Of a stretch of 6,338 nucleotides of DNA, positions 1-6,338 are shown piece after piece. The stretch comes from JBFJVZ01 sp041623895. Lineage in GTDB: Bacteria; Planctomycetota; Planctomycetia; Pirellulales; Pirellulaceae. The notes beneath the pieces were generated by a model. It searched no databases. It saw nothing but the letters and a program-made list of their open reading frames with translations, and was not told the DNA's origin. The DNA lies in the NCBI GenBank assembly GCA_041623895.1, contig JBFJVZ010000426.1:1-6338 (forward strand). The letters are read 5' to 3'. Each line of letters begins with the position of its first letter. Position 1 is the first letter of the stretch. The position numbers and the translations under genes are program-made.

Positions 1-211
1 ATTGTCGCCCACTTCGGGGCTCCTAACCCGGACACTCTCCTTGTCCTGGCGCCTGATTGCCAGGACAAGTCCTGGCCTACGAGATTTCTGAAAATACGCT
101 AGTCAGGCGCTTTTGGGTAAAGCCGGATGCTCTCTCACGCACGGCGGCTGATAGGAGTGAAGCAGTTCAGTTAGGTGAGGCTCATTTTTGAGAACCCGGC
201 ATCGTCGGGGT
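1..211. other. Non-coding region downstream of the giant gene
   Basis: No convincing gene is seen on either strand. Plus-strand frame 1 is open from the edge to TAG at 100-102 (34 codons), but it runs through the palindromic repeat and is probably chance or repeat-derived. The stretch holds overlapping inverted repeats at 40-110 and a hairpin at 192-213. A second in-frame minus-strand stop (TGA, 182-184) lies ten codons after the first. Confidence 0.6.
40..110. repeat. Cluster of overlapping inverted repeats
   Basis: Three exact inverted pairs overlap. CTTGTCCTGGC (40-50) pairs with GCCAGGACAAG (59-69), 11 bp around an 8-base loop. GCCAGGAC (59-66) pairs with GTCCTGGC (69-76). GCGCCTGA (49-56) pairs with TCAGGCGC (103-110), extendable by two positions with one G-T pair, and is followed on the plus strand by TTTT (111-114). 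The first pairing excludes the other two; the second and third can coexist as a closed stem with an inner hairpin. This looks like a dispersed intergenic repeat of REP type. A terminator for plus-strand transcription is an alternative. Confidence 0.65.
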
Positions 212-213
212 TC
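192..213. other. Small hairpin overlapping the stop codon
   Basis: GAACCC (192-197) and GGGTTC (208-213) form a 6-bp stem, with three further pairs possible if base 207 is bulged. The stem includes two bases of the TGA stop codon. The only T run (185-189) is on the plus strand left of the hairpin, so a transcript of the giant gene would have A residues after the stem, not U. It is therefore not a standard intrinsic terminator, though it might slow or protect the mRNA 3' end. Confidence 0.35.
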
Positions 214-3200
214 AGGAGTGTTGCCGTGTTTCCAAAGCCGTGATCACTGGTAGCGTGACCGCTAACACGATCAGGGCGATGGCAACCGGAATGGGTGCGA
301 CGAACAGACCAAACAGACCGGTCAAACCCAACCAAACCGCGGGATGAACGATGATTCTTTCCACGTGGCGTCGGAAAGGCAACAACAGGCAAACCAGTCC
401 AAAGACCATGATCAAGGTCAGGGAATTGCCCAGAAACTTTCGCAGATCCTGCATTTCTGACGACATCGACTGAATCGGTCTTGCTGGAGTCACGGGCGAG
501 ATTTTGCTTACCGCCGTGAGCGTGTAACCCTCGAAGCGGTCGACGGTAAACAGCGGATCGTTGGTTGAAAATTCTTCAGGCATGAACCTGGCGATGAAAG
601 TGGTCATCCGCTCGTCCAGTTGCAGCCAAGACTCAGCAGCCGTTGACGAAGCGAGTATTGTCTCGCTAGCCGGGCGTGGATTGCCGCCGACTTCCGCAGC
701 GGAACCGGTAGCCGCGGATTCCTGCAACGGCCAGCGCCAATCGAATCGATGGCCTCGGGATTCACAGATCTTTTGATACCTTGCTACCCAGGGCAACAGC
801 CAGGTCGCAACTTCTGCCCTCGGCCGCTCTGCCAAAGTTTCCAGCGACTGGTCAATCGCGTCCACGACGGCGCCGGCGAGAGAGATGGCGCGGGCATCGT
901 CCAGCATGATCGTCGAATTCGACGTTGCCGGCGGCTGCATTTTGCTGGCGATCTCGCTTGCCGGCGGCGCATTCTCAGTCTGTGAATAAACCGCGACCCA
1001 CTGCTGTTGACTCGGTATCACAGTTTGCACGACCGACAGTCCCTCATCGCGCAGCGATAGCAGTTGGGGCAAATAGTCCTCGAGTTTTGATTTCATCGGA
1101 ATGCTCAACAGGACTTCGACCGATTGCGAAAGCCGACTCAAAGACAGTGGCAGACGCAGCAAGTCAGGTTGGTTGAGGGCAACATCCCGTGGGGACGATT
1201 CCCCCGCCGACGTCTCAACCATTTGAGCTTCCGCAAGAGCACTTGGTTTCACTGGTCGCCCCGCTGTCCAAGCTCCCAGGAATTCAGCATCAAGAGGCAT
1301 TTGAATCGCAACGGAGCTCAGGTTTCCGGGAATCAAATCCCACCGATACAGCACCAAAGCATTTGATTCCTGCAAGAAGATTTGCGCGTCCGCGGCCAAC
1401 GCAATCGTTTTCAGATTGGGCAAGGGTTGAAGTTCGACTGACCATTTCGAGCGACTGAATTGATCTTGAACCTGGTAGTTTTGCCGCTTCTCGTCATCAT
1501 CGATCACGTCATTCCAGCGATCCGGTAATTTCGTTTCTCGTACGCCTCGCGTTTTCCATTGACCCGTCGCCCTTTTGGGAACCGAAGCAACGACGTTGCG
1601 TGTTCCCGGACCCAAAACAGAAACCTGGGGAACGCCCAAGCCGCCTTGATCAGAGGTGTCAAGCTTGCCACGTATACTTAGCAGTCCCACCTTGTGATCC
1701 GGCGCGATTCGCACGAGTTCAAAGGACGGATCGATGCTCGATTGATGAATCCAGACGCTCGCGCCGTCAACCTCCAATGACTCGGACCAGCGTCGCGGGA
1801 CTTGGACGTCAATGAAGTCAGGCGAAATCGACGAGTCGAGTCGAATGAGTGATTCCATGCTCCAGCGACCGTCGTCGTAGGACATAGTTGTGAATTGCTC
1901 GCAATCAGTTTTCTGTTTCCGCCGTTTCGTCTTGATGACAAAACCTGAGAGCGACGCGCCGTCATCTTCCGGCTTCCGTTTGAATGAAATTACGGGAACA
2001 CGTTCCTGGGCAAGCTGTTCTTGCGAGATTTCGGTTTCTTCAGGAACACCAGCGGTTGGGGTTGAGACAACTTGTACGTCGACATCAATGCTGCGAGTGA
2101 GGTTGTAAATGCTCGTCGACGGCAGCGGCGGCCAGAGCGTTATCACGGGTAGCGTCGTTTCGCGATTCTCACGCACAGTAGTGAAGGCCAGAGCTTCGAT
2201 TAAAGCCGGGTTGGTTCCGTCAAACTCTCCCAACGCGATTTCCGTAACTCGCTTATCGTTCATCGGCGCCGACTCTACTTCAATGCCGTTGACTGTAAGA
2301 CCTTGCAGCTCCATGTCCGCGGGAATTCGCATCGACAAATTGCGGGCATGCGTGACGGATGCGGCAATGCTGGCAGCGTAGCGCAATTCCAGTCGACCAG
2401 ATGTGACGTGCAGATTGTGCTCTTGCATCACTGCCGGCACGCCGACTTTGCCGCTGTGCAGCAAAAGTGCGGGAAACTCGCCTAAAGAAACGAACGCTTT
2501 ATCGATGGAACCGCGGTCGCCATCGCCGCTCCAATACTCCAGAAACTCACTCGATTCAATCGCCCGCACTAAGGAGTCGTCGACCTGCATCACCTGCAAG
2601 TCCCGATCGTGCTGGATTGCAAAGACTGGATCGGTTGCCGGCGTTGAATCGACCGTCACCACTTCCGGAATCAACATGGGCAGGCTGTCGGCGGTGGAAG
2701 TTAAATCGTTGATTTTCGATTCGAGAGTCCAAAACAATTGGATTGGCCGGTCGATGTCGGCGACCTTGACCAACGTGATCAATCGCCGCGCCGGACTCAA
2801 CAGTGTGCTCTGTCGAATCTGCCAGTTGGGCGAGACGACTCTTGGTATGGCTGGGTGCAAGACCTCGAACTGTACGGTTTCTCCGGGGAACACGTCCAAA
2901 GGCAGTTCGATCTCACAGTCAACGCTGGTATGCTGCTTGCCAACGGAGATCCAATAACGACGCGCTAATTTTTTGCCCGAGTCGTCGATGTTGGGCGTAC
3001 CCGCCAGGTAACTGATATCGATTTCCGTCACCGGGCCAAGTTCGGCATTCCAGCGGCGGAGAGTAGAATCGGCCGTCAGGCTGCCGGCGCACTGGGCGAG
3101 CCGAACCAGCTGAATTTCTCTGGCCGCATCAATGAACAAGCGGGAAGCAGCAATGCCGGGAATGGCTAGCTTCAGCTGCCGACGCTGGTCAAGCTCCATC

Positions 3201-6200
3201 ACAGTTGGAACAAGCGTCAGGCGTAAGTCAAAGGTGTCACCTGGCGGCAACGTCAACAGAATTCCATCGCGATCACGGACGGTGGGTGTGATGATTCGAT
3301 CTTCATCACCTTGCCTGAGCATGACACGGCGGACACTTTTTGATTCAAATGGCAGCCGAATCTGGTTTGTGTCGGTAACCTGAACAAGATACTCCGCCTT
3401 TATCTCAGGTGACGCATTCGCGCGGTCATCAAGTTCAACTCGATAGACAGCGTTCTGAATCGTGGCTCTTCCCAATTCATCCTCAGCGGGAGCAGAAAAG
3501 AGCTGTTGAAATACCGAGTTGGGAATGTAAACCTTATCACCCGCCTGAGCGCCATCGGCAGCTATGGGCACCAACACGTCAATCGCTGGCTGCGATGAAC
3601 GGCTTGAACTGCGATCCTGACATTGAGCCGGCGCTGCGCCGTAAACCAATCCTACGACAACAAAGACGAACAGCGTTTTCACCGTGTTAGAGAAGTCGAA
3701 TGATCCGCTTGACGTTTCTGGTGACTCAGGTTCGGCCGCGTCCTTGCTTGGCCACGTCCGCGACAATCGTCCACTGAGAATTCGCGATGATTCCAGCAGC
3801 ATGGCTGCGATCGCGGGCAGAACCAACCAACCGATGATCGCCAGCCGCCAGGGCCACCAAAGAACCATCGAGGTGGTGGCAAGTACGACAGAAATCGTGA
3901 CGGCTAAGGGCAAATAACGAGCCACCGTCCAACAAGCGGAAAAGAACAACGCGGCAAACAACCAGCCAGCGGCCAAGGCCAGATTGCGATGCACCAGAGT
4001 TGTAACCTTGCCGGGCCGCACGACTAACGACAGGTCCGTCGTGTTGACGCTGGAATTTGACTTAAAGAATGCAGCCGGCACAAACGTATCTTGCGAAGCC
4101 GTCAGCCGATAGGAGCTCTTAACCTGGACACCGGATACGTCGATTTGCGGGATCTTGCATTGACGAAACCATAACGCTTCAAGTTGGTTTCGGTTCCATG
4201 CCAGCCGGATCGTGTTGACGCCCTCTTCCGTTGGCAAGCGAATCGGTCGTTGAGGAACTGCGTTCAGATCGATGTTATTGCCATTCAGTGAGATCGAGGC
4301 CAACTGAAGATCTGGATCACAATCGATTTCGACCGGCTTGGACGACGATACGCGGATCAATGCCCAAATCGAATCACTGCCGCGACTGGACGCCGTCACC
4401 GAAACATCCTGTTGCCAGACGATACTGACGCCGATGTCGTCTTCAGCTCTCTCGACTTCAATTCTCGGTTGGCTTCCCGGATCGTAGCGAAGTCGAGTAA
4501 TTCCCTGAGAACCGATTCCCGCCGATCCCATGGCATTGTCCGGCGACTGTTCCAGGGGAACCAATTCGACAGAAGCCGACCGGGATTTCAGGGCCAGTCC
4601 TGTACCCAAGAGCACTTCGGCGCTTTGGGACGCGGCTTGCACCACCGTCGGCAACCGCAGGGACACCGTCTGATCCGCGATACGGTATTGACGACGTCCA
4701 ACCAGACGCTTTCCACGTAGATTTCTTTCACCCAAATTAATCGTGTCATCCGCAGTGACCACCGACGCGGGAAGATTGATGGGTACCTGATCATCGGATC
4801 CACGTAGACTCCATTGATAATCCCGCAAAGATTTCGCCGGCAGCACTGATAATTCGTTATTGATGCGCTGACTCGACTGTTTGGCCTCGATGCTCAAGGT
4901 TTCAATGATGTCGTTCCCGTCAAGCTCCATGCTTAGTGAGGTCCGGACATCAAAGGAAACATCAGGTTGCTCAAGAAACAGTTCTGGCGTTGAGCCAAAG
5001 GTAGGCTGGAGCAGCAGCGTTTCCTCCGGGATTGCACCGAAAAACTCAGCATCGCTTTCAGACAGGTCTTCAATCGCGACGCGGTCCGGTTCCATGGCCG
5101 CCTGACCGGCCCAATTCAAGTCAGTAGGAGGAATCACGGCGGCAATCAACTCCCCGCGAACTGCTTCGACACGGGCGAGCCATGTGGCAGGCACGGTCGT
5201 CAGCCCGTCCAATTTGGCTAAAGGCCGCTGTGCCGTTACGTCAATTCGCAGTTCGCCGCCCGAGATATCCTCGGCTTCGGGCCAAATCGTCAGCAGCCTG
5301 AATTGACCGGATTGTGCGGAGTTGCGGCTAACCAGCGGCGCGTCAACGATTCTTCCAGACGTCGGGAACGAAATTGCCACTTGGTTCCAGCCCGGCTGCA
5401 CGCGAAGCCGTAGGGGCGAAATCCGTTTTGAATCTACCTTCAAACGGATGCGCGCCTGTGCATCGATTCGAGCCTCGGCATTGGCGGTTTTACCAGTCAG
5501 GCCCAATGTCAACAAAGTCTTGCTACTCGGAATCGCCACCCGATTGGTCAGCCGAATTCGCGACCAGGATCTCGACTGGGATGACCGATTCGCATCATTT
5601 TCACCAACATCAATCGGTGGCCCCTCGGCACTATGGATCCGACCGCTACTTGGTTGCCGCACCCAGCCTTCGGGAAGCTCCCAAAAAACCATCGATAACG
5701 GTTTTCGCAAATCAACTTGAATTTGGTCAACCACTTGTGTTTGAATCAGATCGGTTTGGTCCCAATAGGTACGTGGCAGCGAAAGCCAGCCTGCGGTGCT
5801 GTCGCTGGCCACCTCACCGGTGACCGTGATCTTGGTGGTTCGATTTGTTGCCGGCGATCCTCCCAAGGTGGTTTGAATATTCAACAGCGAAGTGCCACTG
5901 GGATCGGCAACCGTCTCAAAACTTGTTGACACTTGGTCAACTTCGACCGAGGTCACCAGCCCGCCCGTGACAACCAGTGGCGGTAATGTCCGCCCACCGC
6001 GTGTCTGAATCGTCATCATGTGCCTCCAGCGGATGGCAAACGAGTCCACTGCATACTGCAGAATCGAACGGCGGGTGATGAGCATGTTGGCATCCGCTAA
6101 ATCAGCCACCCTAAACGTCCGAAGTTGGATGCTGGAAAGCCCTCCGGCTTCAATCTCATACCATCGAACCTCGTCAGACCGCGGCTCGGCACCAGCGGGA

Positions 6201-6338
6201 ATGCTGGGACGCGATCTGAGCACGCCGTCCAACGCATTGACTTCGACGTCAACCGGCGTGGACAAGACAATTCGTGTTTCGGGCGTGCGTGGGATTCTGA
6301 GGTCGAAATCTTGATAGGGACCATTGGATTGACCGCCC
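212..6338 (-). CDS. Giant two-part membrane-anchored beta-rich protein of unknown function, N-terminus cut by window edge
   Basis: I do not recognise a named family and see no catalytic motif. The frame is uninterrupted from the right edge to TGA at 212-214, with 2041 visible residues. The first possible start, TTG at 6263-6265, is not credible: 24 further codons upstream stay open, continue the same beta-rich composition (including DFDLRIP) and show no Shine-Dalgarno. Numbering from that TTG, the order is ectodomain 1 (to about 752), three membrane helices (761-779, 786-804, 806-826), charged linker (827-861), a signal-like segment (862-880, GTG first codon), ectodomain 2 (881-1945, with a helical part near 1785-1900), and three helices (1947-1963, 1974-1990, 1991-2010). 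Arg/Lys after helices 1, 3 and 5 fit outside ectodomains and a cytoplasmic linker and C-terminus. The alternating hydrophobic pattern indicates beta-sandwich modules. A structural or adhesive envelope role is inference. The gene call is near certain; the function is unknown. Confidence 0.95.
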   Translation of the reverse strand, partial: GGQSNGPYQDFDLRIPRTPETRIVLSTPVDVEVNALDGVLRSRPSIPAGAEPRSDEVRWYEIEAGGLSSIQLRTFRVADLADANMLITRRSILQYAVDSFAIRWRHMMTIQTRGGRTLPPLVVTGGLVTSVEVDQVSTSFETVADPSGTSLLNIQTTLGGSPATNRTTKITVTGEVASDSTAGWLSLPRTYWDQTDLIQTQVVDQIQVDLRKPLSMVFWELPEGWVRQPSSGRIHSAEGPPIDVGENDANRSSQSRSWSRIRLTNRVAIPSSKTLLTLGLTGKTANAEARIDAQARIRLKVDSKRISPLRLRVQPGWNQVAISFPTSGRIVDAPLVSRNSAQSGQFRLLTIWPEAEDISGGELRIDVTAQRPLAKLDGLTTVPATWLARVEAVRGELIAAVIPPTDLNWAGQAAMEPDRVAIEDLSESDAEFFGAIPEETLLLQPTFGSTPELFLEQPDVSFDVRTSLSMELDGNDIIETLSIEAKQSSQRINNELSVLPAKSLRDYQWSLRGSDDQVPINLPASVVTADDTINLGERNLRGKRLVGRRQYRIADQTVSLRLPTVVQAASQSAEVLLGTGLALKSRSASVELVPLEQSPDNAMGSAGIGSQGITRLRYDPGSQPRIEVERAEDDIGVSIVWQQDVSVTASSRGSDSIWALIRVSSSKPVEIDCDPDLQLASISLNGNNIDLNAVPQRPIRLPTEEGVNTIRLAWNRNQLEALWFRQCKIPQIDVSGVQVKSSYRLTASQDTFVPAAFFKSNSSVNTTDLSLVVRPGKVTTLVHRNLALAAGWLFAALFFSACWTVARYLPLAVTISVVLATTSMVLWWPWRLAIIGWLVLPAIAAMLLESSRILSGRLSRTWPSKDAAEPESPETSSGSFDFSNTVKTLFVFVVVGLVYGAAPAQCQDRSSSRSSQPAIDVLVPIAADGAQAGDKVYIPNSVFQQLFSAPAEDELGRATIQNAVYRVELDDRANASPEIKAEYLVQVTDTNQIRLPFESKSVRRVMLRQGDEDRIITPTVRDRDGILLTLPPGDTFDLRLTLVPTVMELDQRRQLKLAIPGIAASRLFIDAAREIQLVRLAQCAGSLTADSTLRRWNAELGPVTEIDISYLAGTPNIDDSGKKLARRYWISVGKQHTSVDCEIELPLDVFPGETVQFEVLHPAIPRVVSPNWQIRQSTLLSPARRLITLVKVADIDRPIQLFWTLESKINDLTSTADSLPMLIPEVVTVDSTPATDPVFAIQHDRDLQVMQVDDSLVRAIESSEFLEYWSGDGDRGSIDKAFVSLGEFPALLLHSGKVGVPAVMQEHNLHVTSGRLELRYAASIAASVTHARNLSMRIPADMELQGLTVNGIEVESAPMNDKRVTEIALGEFDGTNPALIEALAFTTVRENRETTLPVITLWPPLPSTSIYNLTRSIDVDVQVVSTPTAGVPEETEISQEQLAQERVPVISFKRKPEDDGASLSGFVIKTKRRKQKTDCEQFTTMSYDDGRWSMESLIRLDSSISPDFIDVQVPRRWSESLEVDGASVWIHQSSIDPSFELVRIAPDHKVGLLSIRGKLDTSDQGGLGVPQVSVLGPGTRNVVASVPKRATGQWKTRGVRETKLPDRWNDVIDDDEKRQNYQVQDQFSRSKWSVELQPLPNLKTIALAADAQIFLQESNALVLYRWDLIPGNLSSVAIQMPLDAEFLGAWTAGRPVKPSALAEAQMVETSAGESSPRDVALNQPDLLRLPLSLSRLSQSVEVLLSIPMKSKLEDYLPQLLSLRDEGLSVVQTVIPSQQQWVAVYSQTENAPPASEIASKMQPPATSNSTIMLDDARAISLAGAVVDAIDQSLETLAERPRAEVATWLLPWVARYQKICESRGHRFDWRWPLQESAATGSAAEVGGNPRPASETILASSTAAESWLQLDERMTTFIARFMPEEFSTNDPLFTVDRFEGYTLTAVSKISPVTPARPIQSMSSEMQDLRKFLGNSLTLIMVFGLVCLLLPFRRHVERIIVHPAVWLGLTGLFGLFVAPIPVAIALIVLAVTLPVITALETRQHS
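236..427 (-). other. C-terminal membrane domain, three predicted helices
   Basis: Residues 1947-2010 contain hydrophobic segments at about 1947-1963 (NSLTLIMVFGLVCLLLP), 1974-1990 and 1991-2010, the last two separated by the APIP turn. RRHVER (1965-1970) after the first helix marks a cytoplasmic loop, which puts ectodomain 2 outside and the seven-residue tail (ETRQHS end) in the cytoplasm. The number of helices and the LPxIxA sequence in the last helix mirror the first membrane domain. Confidence 0.8.
431..3625 (-). other. Ectodomain 2 of the giant protein
   Basis: Residues 881 to about 1945 form the second extracytoplasmic region. It opens with a Ser-rich stretch, then KVYIP at 911-915 followed by NSVFQQLF. 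Beta-rich modules follow with strand-turn motifs at P972-G986, P1315-G1327 (PADMELQGLTVNG), P1490-G1501 (PRRWSESLEVDG) and P1657-G1669. A basic cluster lies at 1445-1452. The last part, about 1785-1900, changes to helical sequence. At about 1065 residues it is longer than the visible part of ectodomain 1, partly because of this helical region. No enzyme active-site pattern was found. Confidence 0.6.
566..913 (-). other. Alpha-helical region within ectodomain 2
   Basis: Residues about 1785-1835 (including LAGAVVDAIDQSLETLAER and ATWLLPWVARYQKI) and 1871-1898 (ASSTAAESWLQLDERMTTF) have helical periodicity and few strand-like patterns, unlike the rest of the ectodomains. The two helical parts are separated by a Gly/Ala/Pro-rich linker near 1850-1868. 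The region lies between the last beta module and the final membrane helices, and no equivalent was seen before the first membrane domain. Its role is unknown. Confidence 0.55.
3626..3682 (-). other. Internal signal-peptide-like segment beginning with an in-frame GTG
   Basis: Codon 862 is GTG (3680-3682), followed by Lys863, a strongly hydrophobic core (TLFVFVVVGLVYG) and APA at 878-880 before QCQD. Read from the GTG this is a textbook Sec signal peptide: short basic start, hydrophobic core, AxA cleavage site. In the long frame it would act as a fourth membrane segment or internal signal carrying ectodomain 2 outward, and might be cut after A880. No Shine-Dalgarno is evident just upstream (the nearest GGAT is about 20 bases away), so separate initiation is possible but unproven. 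It is not a lipobox: Q881 sits at -1 to C882. Confidence 0.65.
3683..3787 (-). other. Charged Ser/Glu/Pro linker between the two halves
   Basis: Residues 827-861 begin with Arg-containing sequence (SSRILSGRLSRTWPSK) and continue as a low-complexity stretch rich in Glu, Pro and Ser before the next hydrophobic segment. It is probably disordered and cytoplasmic by the positive-inside rule. It resembles the cytoplasmic tail expected at the end of a separate membrane protein, so it is a likely junction between two ancestral units. Confidence 0.6.
3788..3985 (-). other. First membrane domain, three predicted helices
   Basis: Residues 761-826 contain three hydrophobic stretches of about 18-21 residues: near 761-779 (ALAAGWLFAALFFSACW), 786-804 (ending MVLWW) and 806-826 (IIGWLVLPAIAAMLLES). 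The loop after the first contains Arg783, and Arg828, Arg834 and Arg836 follow the third, so the positive-inside rule puts ectodomain 1 outside and the following linker in the cytoplasm. The last helix resembles the final helix of the protein (LPAIAAMLLES against LPVITALET), part of the evidence for a duplicated layout. Helix boundaries are judged by eye. Confidence 0.8.
4010..6338 (-). other. Ectodomain 1 of the giant protein (partial)
   Basis: This covers the 24 codons before the TTG and residues 1 to about 752. It is rich in alternating polar/hydrophobic segments ending in Pro or Gly turns, with few predicted helices and only two cysteines (C649, C703). Strand-turn motifs are visible at P198-G208 (ELPEGWVRQPSSG), P291-G304 (PGWNQVAISFPTSG) and P651-G662 (PDLQLASISLNG). 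It leads directly into three membrane helices, so it is probably held on the outer face of the cytoplasmic membrane. The missing N-terminal part should carry a signal peptide if the match to the second half holds. Confidence 0.6.

Noticed and set aside
1..102. Plus-strand frame open from the left edge to TAG at 100-102, reading ...DCQDKSWPTR...
   Set aside because: It is short and passes straight through the inverted repeats, so it is more likely repeat-derived than the end of a real gene. A real gene tail cannot be fully excluded without sequence to the left.
21..176. Integron attC-like site: CCTAAC (22-27) and GTTAGGT (170-176) as inverted ends around palindromic DNA
   Set aside because: The first end fails the RYYYAAC consensus at its first base, the span of 156 bases is longer than usual, and the interior is not complementary along its length. 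No integrase or cassette is seen.
182..213. Intrinsic terminator of the giant gene
   Set aside because: The hairpin at 192-213 is followed in the gene's direction by A residues, not a U run; the T run is on the wrong strand.
171..392. A 73-codon minus-strand frame overlapping the gene's 3' end
   Set aside because: It overlaps the C-terminal membrane domain in another frame, has no recognisable features, and has no ribosome site that I could see.
2501..2530. EF-hand or dockerin-like calcium loop in SGDGDRGSID (1246-1255)
   Set aside because: Positions 5 and 6 of the loop are Gly and Ser rather than Asp/Asn and Gly, and there is no trailing acidic residue at the right spacing.
3620..3640. Lipoprotein signal at C882
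   Set aside because: The residues before the cysteine are A-P-A-Q; a lipobox needs a small residue at -1. Signal peptidase I cleavage after APA fits better.
561..5929. Many open frames of 60-184 codons on the plus strand opposite the giant gene, the longest at 2403-2957
   Set aside because: They lie wholly antisense to a continuous 2000-codon frame, read as low-complexity Arg/Ser-rich sequence with no domain, and overlap each other. They are antisense shadows.

Overview
This window is almost entirely one very large gene on the minus strand. It runs leftward from the right edge to a TGA at 212-214, followed by a 211-base non-coding stretch. The frame is still open at the right edge, so the N-terminus lies outside. 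The visible part is 2041 codons (about 224 kDa). The giant envelope protein of unknown function, mid-range base composition and palindrome-rich intergenic DNA suggest a planctomycete, perhaps Rhodopirellula or Pirellula-like. That assignment is an inference; no phylogenetic marker is present.

Residues are numbered from the TTG codon at 6265; 24 more codons precede it. From the N-terminus the layout is: beta-rich ectodomain 1 (to about residue 752), three membrane helices (761-826), a charged Ser/Glu/Pro linker (827-861), a signal-peptide-like segment opening with a GTG codon (862-880), beta-rich ectodomain 2 (from 881), an alpha-helical region (about 1785-1900), and three more membrane helices (1947-2010). 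Positive charges fit cytoplasmic placement of the linker and C-terminus, with both ectodomains outside the cytoplasm.

The main observation is that the protein looks like two copies of one architecture joined in frame: ectodomain plus three helices, twice. The second copy keeps an apparent signal peptide in mid-protein. Within the ectodomains a short motif, P-x(10-14)-G ending a strand, recurs at least seven times and suggests repeated beta-sandwich modules. No catalytic motif or named family was recognised.

Bases 1-211 hold no convincing gene. They contain a cluster of overlapping inverted repeats (40-110) that can fold in mutually exclusive ways, probably a dispersed intergenic repeat, and a small hairpin overlapping the stop codon. 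No other gene, RNA gene, mobile element or CRISPR array was seen, and with one gene visible nothing can be said about an operon.
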